Source of the DNA: Isoetes taiwanensis
Taxonomy: Eukaryota; Streptophyta; Lycopodiopsida; Isoetales; Isoetaceae
Reading direction: 5' to 3'
NCBI GenBank assembly: GCA_021234155.1
Contig: JAJEKV010000239.1
Location: forward strand, 250,001-314,000
DNA: 64,000 bases
How positions within the stretch are numbered: position 1 is the stretch's first letter; each line of letters opens with the position of its first letter. Below, piece after piece: positions 56,952 to 64,000 of this stretch. Both the position numbers and the translations under genes were made by a program. Under the pieces are notes generated by a model. That model searched no databases, was not told where the DNA came from, and saw nothing but the letters and a program-made list of their open reading frames with translations.

Positions 56952-58117
56952 CTGAAGAAGCTGAGAATCCACATCCTATAAGCCCTCACTCTCTCCAAAT
57001 TCAACATTTACTGACAGGCAAAGCTCAAATATTGTCCTGAACGCTGGTCCTCCTCATTAGAAGACCACCTCGACAACTGGAGCTCCTCAGAGTTTTTCCA
57101 GGAGGTCCCTTCTCCATGATGGTCCATCATATGATTAGGTATATTATCAAAATATGCAATATCGGTTGCTTGCTTCTTTAATTTGCACTTCAGGAAGCCA
57201 ATGGTGATTTTTTTTCTATCTCAGATCTATTGTCAACTGCCTTGCCTCTTTCTGCACTCTCTGAATACAGCTCATTGTTCACATTTGTGGTAAGCTTGCC
57301 ATCTTGAAGCCAGCAACATTCAAGATGACTCTTCGCCTTGTTCTCCACCCCAAGATATCAACCCCTTGTTCTTGTATATTCGGTGGTGTCTTTTGCAGTT
57401 TGCATGCCCTCCTCTCTGGCACAATTTATATGCTGCCATTGGTGCTTACAGGAAAGGTTTTGAGTTAGACACAACAATTAGGGTATGAAGTCCGACCTTG
57501 CTGATGCCCAGGTGCCAGCTCTGTCTCTGTTGCCAGCAGGCGTTTCTACCAAAAGAGCCATGTTGGGCAGCAAAGCTCTTATAGGGTTTGCAAGCCATAA
57601 CCAGTCTACAACCAACAGAGTAAACTGCACAACAACCTTCTGCACAAAAACCCTCTGCACAAAACTCGAATCCTTCAGATAAAACCTGGCATTAAAATCA
57701 AATCCGACCTTGTTGATGAAAGAATCAGGCATCACAACTAAATTCTTCAGATAAAGCCCGAACTTTTAACCAAATCCAACTCTGTCGATGCAAGGAAAGG
57801 GCATCACAGCCATGAGGTAAACTCTGAACATCCAAAAATTCGTCATGGCTGCCTTCTGAAAATAATGTGACGGCCCAAAGGGAGAGCTCCTTAACTCGGC
57901 CCGATCTCGCGACTACGCAAGAATTTTGTAAAGTCTATGCAAAATGCCCTTTTCGATTGACTATTGCAGATCTCGATCTGGATGCAAGTTAGGAGCTGTA
58001 TGCCGGTCTTGCTGTTTGATGAACTCTAACCCTAATCAATCACCGTTCGTTTAAAGAATCAATGTCGGCCGCCGGATCTAGGGCGTGATTGAACACATCA
58101 AAACATTATAATATAGA

Positions 58118-58137
58118 CTAGTTATGGTTATGGTAGA
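58118..58137 (-). repeat. 20-bp duplicated Helitron 3' tip
   Basis: The minus strand reads TCTACCATAACCATAACTAG, repeating the last 17 bases of Helitron A (ACCATAACCATAACTAG). It lies exactly between the 3' end of A and the 5' TC of B. Confidence 0.8.
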
Positions 58138-61100
58138 CTAGTTATGGTTATGGTGCCCAGCGTTGCTGGGCTAATGTTGAAAGGTTGTCAATGAACACCA
58201 ATATTCAAACCACGTGATATTTAACAAACCAAGTGCTTCATTGCTCTTGTTATTATACTTTGAATGATAAAGATTTAGGATTGTATAGACGATTTATGTT
58301 AATAGATTATTACTCATGCAATACAATACATGTTGAGAGGGTATAGTTGCAAAGGCATAGCTTTGTTTTTGACATATGCAATAGCTTCTTAGCCACTCTC
58401 TCTAATTTCTTATAGTACGCCTTGTAGTAGGTTGCAATTGAGGAGTTCGTTTTATCTTTAATTTCTAAAGGAGTGCTTGACCAGAGCTTGTATTATGTTC
58501 AAAGTATCAAATTGTCTAATTCCTTACGTGTTGAGTTAAATTGAAGAGCTTGTATTACGTTTAAAGCATCAAATTGTCTAATTCCTTACGTGTTGAGTTA
58601 AATTGAATCTTTGACTATAAAAGAGAATGATTTGTTATTGATCTTGATCACAGCATTGAATAGATTGTGCACATTCTATTTCAAAAGTTACGTAATTTCA
58701 TTAGCTTGCCATAAGTGGATGAAGAAATTTAATACTATTGGATCTAGTCCCAAATCTTGCACATTTCTAAAATGCACCCTTCCTCTGCAATTATTGCAAG
58801 CTGATGTAGAAATGGATGTCACCATATTTTTCAATCACAGTTGATGTATAACTTAGATCTTCGCAGAATTACCATACTTAAGTGCAAGCTGATGTAGAAT
58901 AGTTTTTTCGCAACAAACACATTTGTTTCTTCCTTCAGCTTCTTTTCTAACATAGCTATTACCAGAGCAAAAAAGTTGTATCATCAATACCGGAGCAAAA
59001 AAGTTGTCATCAATATAGATGGGAGCTTATTCGATTGGCGAATAAAAGCCAACACCATTTAAATGTAGTTGGCATTGGCAAGTCTTGACAAGACAAAGCG
59101 ATTGGACAACTATTCAATGTTCATGTCTAAAGCGGTAGTTAAATGCTTGCATTTCTAGGCCAAGATTACATTCATTAGAAGCACAAAAAAGAAGCAAGAT
59201 TGTATGTGATATATAGCCAAAACCACAGTAAAGCTCTGGCACATATTTGTCATTCCATCCATGCACTTTCATCTTGCAACATCTTGGAACTTGTATGCTC
59301 CTATGGAATCGGTAAGATCAAAGACTTTGCACGCATATCATTGAGCACTGTAAAACATGAAGGAAATAAAAGAAACACAACCTCAAGGAATATTTTTTAA
59401 GAAAGGTAAATTAAGGGAATAGAAAGAGATTATGAGGGATTCTAATTTAGGGGCATACCACGGCAATGAGAGAAAATTCTCTTCTTTTGCTCTTTTTATC
59501 TTTGCCTTTTGTTCCGTCATTGCTGTAGGTTCCAATACAATTATCATTCGAAATGGTTTGGATTGAGCGCCCCAAAACCGGCTCACCAGCCAGAAATTTT
59601 GCAAACAAAGGGTTATTATCCTTGTCAACCTGGAAAAGCATCTCCTACATACATAGACTTGTTAAAAGTAGAGTTTTCTTCAATGAGATGCTTTGGAGGC
59701 TTTGTCCTATGCTTCTACATAGGTGATTTTCCTTTGGTTGCATGCATAAAGCATATCCATAACACAATGTGTGCACGTCCCGATTAAAAAAGCGAATGTT
59801 GCAACAGGTTGGTTAATGTTAAAGTAGGACATATTCAGTTCGAAGCTCTAGGATAGAAAGAAGCAAAGGCTTGTTCTTGAAGGTTAGTGGCTGCAAATTT
59901 TAATGGACAAAATCTCAGTCTTATCCCAATGGCCCAACTTTGGAATGTCTGCTCCAAAGAGTGAAGCAATTATTAATCTGTTTTATTTATGACGATGAAC
60001 CCATTCTGATCACCATGCCAAATTTTACGTACTAAGGCATTACAAAAATTAATCTGAGCCCACCATTTGTTCCAATAAAAAACGTTGATAGCTTGAATAT
60101 TGCGCCGTGTTCACTATTAAGAAGCCACTTTGCAAAGTCTAATGCATGCATTTTAAGCCATCAAATACCTGTGTCCTTGGCAGAGGTGAACGTTCAAGGA
60201 AGGCTCTAGAAAAGCATGATTGAACTGTTGAAGCAGCATCAATACTGATCTCTGGCCTCCATGGCAGGTTGCATGGGTAAGCTTAGAACACGAAATTCAG
60301 GTAATCAATAATGATCTCTGGCCTTCATGGCACGTTGCAAGATTAGCTAAGCTCAGAAATACAAAATCCAGGTAATCATAAATCTGACAACTTGCTCTAT
60401 TTTAAATCCATCCTATGCATCCCACGGCGCTCTTCATAAAGCGGGCATCAAATGGGGTGCCATCACTGAACCTAAACACAGTTGCAACTTTATGAATCAG
60501 CCAAATTTGTTTCAACATTTTAAAAAACGATTACGTGGCGATTCATGCGACTTCGATTCATTCTGTAGCGGCTTCAGCGGCGAAGATCTACCCATTTGAT
60601 ATGGCAAAACCCGGAAAATAAAGGATCATCTTTCAGCATATCCTGCTCTTTGACCTCTCATAATAGCTCATATGCTTTAAAAGCCCATTTTCTTAGCTTT
60701 GCTGGATCTCTAAACGCAATATCCGGCTTCCACGCCAAAATCCGGTATATAATCAAGACATACATGGTACACAAACATTAACAGAAATTACGACAGAGTA
60801 AGATCATTTGATGATACCTATGAGTAGCCTTTGTTTAGAACAGAACGCAGGTGACATTCCAAAGTAAAGAAAAACGGTCCCAAAACTTGATCAGCTTCCA
60901 AACTGGTGATTTTGCTTTGCCCTAAGGAGCTCCGGCACAACAGAGCATACGCAAATGCTTTTTGTGTTTTAAGAAGCTATGTCTAATCTAAGCAAGAAAA
61001 TGTGCACCTGGATTAGGAAAGAGCAGTTTCTGTTGGAGTTCCAGTGACAATGGCAAAGCTCTGTCACCATGTGAAGTGTAAAGTCCGGTTTTCTAGCCTC

Positions 61101-61353
61101 TACCTAGCGAAATTGATGGGCCGAAATTGATGGGAGGAAGCTTCGATGGTTGCCATATCTACGGCAAGGCATGGTCTTGGAAAACACGATTCGGCGCCTC
61201 TACCTAACCGAAATTTGGAAAACACGATAGGGAAAAAGGATTTTTAGTGTTAGAAATCACAGAAACCGTCTGATCTAAGCCACGAATGATCTCAGCCGTC
61301 CGATTTAGGGCGACATTCACAACAGACATACACTATAATTTTATTATATAGGA
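58138..61353 (-). mobile_element. Helitron A, non-autonomous with captured exons (3.2 kb)
   Basis: Minus strand. The 5' end at 61353 is TCCTATATAATAAAATTATA, preceded by A. The 3' end is the hairpin GCCCAGCAACGCTGGGC (58171-58155; a perfect 7-bp stem), then ACCATAACCATAA and CTAG (58141-58138), followed by T. The 5' 80 bases match Helitron C. The interior carries exon-like segments on the same strand (59459-60760). No Rep/helicase was found. It lies head-to-tail with Helitron B, 20 bp apart. Confidence 0.8.
59459..60760 (-). pseudogene. unrecognised multi-exon gene fragment in Helitron A
   Basis: Coding-like segments in transcription order on the minus strand: 60755-60590 (RILAWKPDIAFRDPAKLRKW, AFKAYELL, stop, EVKEQDMLKDDPLFSGF), 60490-60415 (ATVFRFSDGTPFDARFMKSA), about 60270-60169 (PWRPEISIDAASTVQSCFSR then AFLERSPLPRTQ, donor GTATTT) and 59629-59459 (acceptor TTTTCCAG; DKDNNPLFAKFLAGEPVLG then SIQTISNDNCIGTYSNDGTK; donor GTATGC). 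The consensus splice sites argue for capture of a genomic gene with introns. I do not recognise the protein. An internal direct repeat (GCCAGAGATCA) lies at about 60255-60335. Confidence 0.5.
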
Positions 61354-61409
61354 TGTTAGTACATTTTGACTCGCATGTACTCAATTGCACATACAAAATC
61401 TTTTATTAA

Positions 61410-63140
61410 CTATGATGATTTGAATGCACAGCCGAAGCTGTACGAACTTTGTGGAGCAACACCAGGGAGGAGACATTGGCATCGATTGTTCGAATACCTC
61501 AAACCTGATTGTGTAAGGAAGCTAAAGGAAAGAAACACATGTTGTGTCAAGCATGAGCAAGCGAGAGAACTTGAGGAAGGCATTTAATTCTATGAGGGCT
61601 AAGCTTCACATCAATTGTAGCTGCAATTGTGAAGTTTGTCTTGCTAACAAAAATGATGGAATTTGTGGGGCTCACAAGCATACATCTTCAGAATGTCAAG
61701 ACTCTATGGAGGAGTATGGTTTGTCCAAAAGCGGGATAGTGATGAGTGGCACAAATTAAATTGTATTACAAGTGATTGCAAGAAGCGTGGTAAGCGAGAA
61801 CATTAGCTTGTGTCCAAAAGAAACTGAAAATGACATTGAAAGTAAAGTCAATTGGCAAATATACTCTTATGTGGATGAGAAGTCTAAAAAAGGAGTCTCA
61901 AGAAGGCTCAGATTGGTGGAGAAGACAACAAATGCACCTGTAATGCTGGATGCCATGTTTGGTCACATGAAGACATTTATCCATCACAACTTTGCAGCTC
62001 TTTGGCAAAGTAAGGAATTGAGAAGATGTGTTCAAAACACGAGAGATGATTGGTGATATCGGTGGTTGACTTTGCAGAAAATTATACATTGAAGCCTTTC
62101 AAAGAGGTTCAGTCAGAACATTGGAATGCAGACCAAGTTACTATAATGGTACAGATTACCATGCTAAAGGTAAATGGCATCTTGAAGAAGACTGTTCACT
62201 TGTATATTTCGATGTGAAATCATGATACACATTTTGTACAACATGCATTTAAGCTTCATCTAAAATGGCTGAAAGAGAATGGTGGATCTCATGTACGATT
62301 ATCATATTGTGTGGTCCGATGGTTGTCTGCACAATACAAGTCCGAAGAAATTCATATTTCATTACGTGTACTATGTTGAATATGGCATTAGTTTACAATG
62401 GAACTACTTTGGTTCGGGCATGGAAAAGGTGAACATGATGGAGAGTCCGCCAAGGCCAAGCGGTACTTGACCCGAGCGATTCTACGAGAACATGGAGCAG
62501 AGATTAGAGGTGCACATGATGCTTGTGTTGTCTTGAGGAGCAAGCAATCTAATGTTAACAGTATCTTGGGAAGTGAAGGAGTCGGATATTGATAGAACCA
62601 ATGCATTGGATGTGCAACCTCTTCACGGTATTCGAAATTGCATGCTATAGCTTCTATAAGTCCAACTGACCCCACCTTAGTAATGGTGAGACCATTATCT
62701 TGCTTACGCAATGCTTGCATTAACTTTGAATGGGATGCTTGTGAGTCCATTTCATTACGTGGGAAGTGGCAATTAAAGAAGCTAGTACCCGATAAGTACT
62801 CATTGTGAAGTAGAGAATGAGGAGCTGCTGCTTTTGCAAATGAAAATGAAGAGCTAGAAGATCTAGTACAGGTAGGTGATATGTTTGCTTCTTTTGCTGC
62901 ACCAGGAAATGAAGAAAATGTGCCATACTATATCCTTCTTTGCAAGAAAACAAAATTTGTTTTGCAGGAAAATGTTATTGACGATTACAAAAATTATCAC
63001 CATACAATTGAAAAGTCATATCGTATTACTATCAAAAATTGCCTTGTTGTCACCACAAGTATAAGTTATTGGATGACAAAGAAGTTCTTGTACTGCAGTG
63101 ATGCGTTATTGGAGCAAAGTTTGCAATGCCAAAAGTAAAT
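61410..63140 (+). pseudogene. VDFAENY-type transposase-like gene, core and C-terminus
   Basis: After an acceptor-like TGCACAG (61432): CGATPGRRHWHRLFEYL, a Cys-rich zinc-binding block CSCNCEVCLANKNDGIC (about 61620-61670), SDEWHKLNCITSDCKKRG, NWQIYSYVDEKSKKGVSRRL, MKTFIHHNFAALWQSKELRR (about 61965-62025), the motif VVDFAENYTLKPFKEVQSEH (62062-62121), HDTHFVQHAFKLHLKWLKEN, WSDGC (about 62309-62325), WNYFGSGHGKGEHDG in two frames (about 62401-62440) with SAKAKRYLTRAILREHGAEI, and a C-terminal module GDMFASFAAPGNEENVPYYI with LLCKKTKFVLQENVIDDYKN (62877-62990), BAH-like in texture. Acidic residues in VDFAENY, WSDGC and GEHDG could form a DDE-like site (inference). I recall this architecture from unannotated bryophyte, fern and invertebrate proteins. 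Frameshifts are present. Confidence 0.65.
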
Positions 63141-63392
63141 CATAAGGTGAAGGGTGCTTCTGCAGCTTATGCATTGTCTACTGATGTGCATGAGATGCTA
63201 CTGGGAAGTCTGCCTGAAATGCTACATGATCTGGAATAGCTTGAACAGATTATATGTTGGACAGATTATATGTTGGAGAGAAATCTGAAAAGAGAAAAGT
63301 GCAGGAGTAACATGATTTATATTACATTGTAATTGAGTACATCAACTTATTTCAAAACATGTTTCTTGTTATTGATAACTTTACAGAATATA

Positions 63393-63725
63393 TCAACTTC
63401 TTTTATGCCTAACTATTACATCCTGTGGTGGCTGAAATCTCATAGGTATTGCATCCATTCTCCTAAGATTTCCGGAGCGCCATATAATGTTAGGACTACG
63501 TGTAGAGAGGCCTTTGCTACTTCTCTTACAATTGGAAGCCCCTCCAGACCCTCGCTTGTGTGATTGATTTCGTCTTGGCAACTGATTCCTTCCCCAAGGA
63601 TCGGGATCATAGATCTTGTGAATTGCCCAAAGTATTGTTAGCATCTCATCCACGGTGCTTACGTCTTCGATCCGTTCGACTGTTCCCATAATCGAGGCGG
63701 TGGTAAGGAATCTTGCTTCATACAT
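63393..63725 (-). CDS. unrecognised ORF (110 aa)
   Basis: The minus strand reads MYEARFLTTASIMGTVERIE, STVDEMLTILWAIHKIYDPD, then a basic, Ser-rich tail. It has a balanced composition and could be a gag-like or gene fragment. Upstream (63789-63862) the 22-bp word ACGGTTCAACCTACGCTCCATG is repeated, as two shorter overlapping pieces (ACGGTTCAACC, CTACGCTCCATG). No family is recognised. Confidence 0.3.
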   Translation of the reverse strand: MYEARFLTTASIMGTVERIEDVSTVDEMLTILWAIHKIYDPDPWGRNQLPRRNQSHKRGSGGASNCKRSSKGLSTRSPNIIWRSGNLRRMDAIPMRFQPPQDVIVRHKRS

Positions 63726-64000
63726 TAAGCCACAAGAGAATGGTACATCCGGAACATATTACGCTTGGTCTCTAAAGTAGAAGGTGGTTCATCACGGTTC
63801 AACCTACGCTCCATGTACATGTACAAGTTCCTTTTGTTACGGTTCAACCTACGCTCCATGTATAAATTCCTCTTCAATTTCATGTTCCTCAACTTCTAAT
63901 CCAATAACAAAAGTTAAAAATTATTAGCATTTTAAATCTAAAACTTCCTCAACCTTAAATATTAATAATAGATATAATTTAACAAGTACTCAAAAGAGTT

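Larger units (their letters stand above)
55207..58117 (-). mobile_element. Helitron B, non-autonomous with captured exons (2.9 kb)
   Basis: Minus strand. The 5' end at 58117 is TCTATATTATAATG, followed within 45 bases by CGCCCTAGATCCGGCGGCC as in Helitrons A and C. The 3' end is a hairpin-like GCCCAAAGAACGCCGGGC (55235-55218), then ACCATTA and CTAG (55210-55207), followed by T. The interior holds CDK exons (56502-56951), an open 85-codon frame (57735-57478) with two VGF-type repeats, and a duplicated 49-bp block at 56025-56124. No Rep/helicase is present. Confidence 0.75.

Overview
The window looks like repeat-rich nuclear DNA of a land plant, probably a seed-free one (fern, lycophyte or bryophyte; moderate to low confidence). 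The reasons are GT-AG introns, plant-type Helitron ends (5' TC, 3' hairpin plus CTAG, A/T target), a MuDR-like transposase, an L1-type LINE with a poly(A) tail, an exon of a plant-like CDK, and two transposase-like families that I recall, from memory only, as common in mosses, liverworts and ferns. I see no intact conserved housekeeping gene, rRNA, tRNA or CRISPR. Most coding signal is broken by frameshifts or stops, so the annotation is mainly of nested mobile elements and gene fragments.

Layout. 1-1969 is low-complexity DNA with one small ORF. 1970-4998 is a Helitron. 5120-7460 is the 5' part of a gene whose motifs (HDKMDQ, QLDN, GHTHEDVD) fit the family I recall as DUF7869; its 3' part lies 25.5 kb away at 32961-33597. 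What separates the two halves (7461-32960) starts and ends with 31-bp inverted repeats, is flanked by AACT on both sides, and carries a second copy of the same gene near its right end. I read this as a giant terminal-inverted-repeat transposon (element Y) inserted into a relative (element X), itself next to the end of a third copy (Z, end at 34385). Inside Y are three gene-like units on the minus strand (an FCP1/NIF-type phosphatase fragment and two unrecognised genes), each preceded by clusters of CACGCC/GGCGTG palindromes, a Helitron holding a 316-bp MITE, a foldback element with minisatellite arms (15.0-19.5 kb), 800-bp and 315-bp satellites, and a duplicated promoter module.

34.4-42.6 kb holds broken gene-like sequence, long inverted repeats, a LINE (38.3-40.7 kb) and a small two-exon gene with a TATA box (41.8-42.4 kb). 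42.7-45.0 kb is an inverted minisatellite beside a decayed MULE transposase (45.0-47.35 kb, minus strand). 49.4-51.1 kb is a 630-655-bp tandem repeat. 54.0-63.1 kb is a second transposase-like gene (VDFAENY, WSDGC, GHGKGEHDG) split by two head-to-tail Helitrons (58138-61353 and 55207-58117, both minus), which carry captured multi-exon gene fragments, including a CDK exon with consensus splice sites.

The best candidate for an undescribed system is the DUF7869-type element: a matched pair of ends, a target duplication, a shared 3' end and three junction sites in one window together suggest that this protein family is the transposase of a large cargo-bearing DNA transposon.
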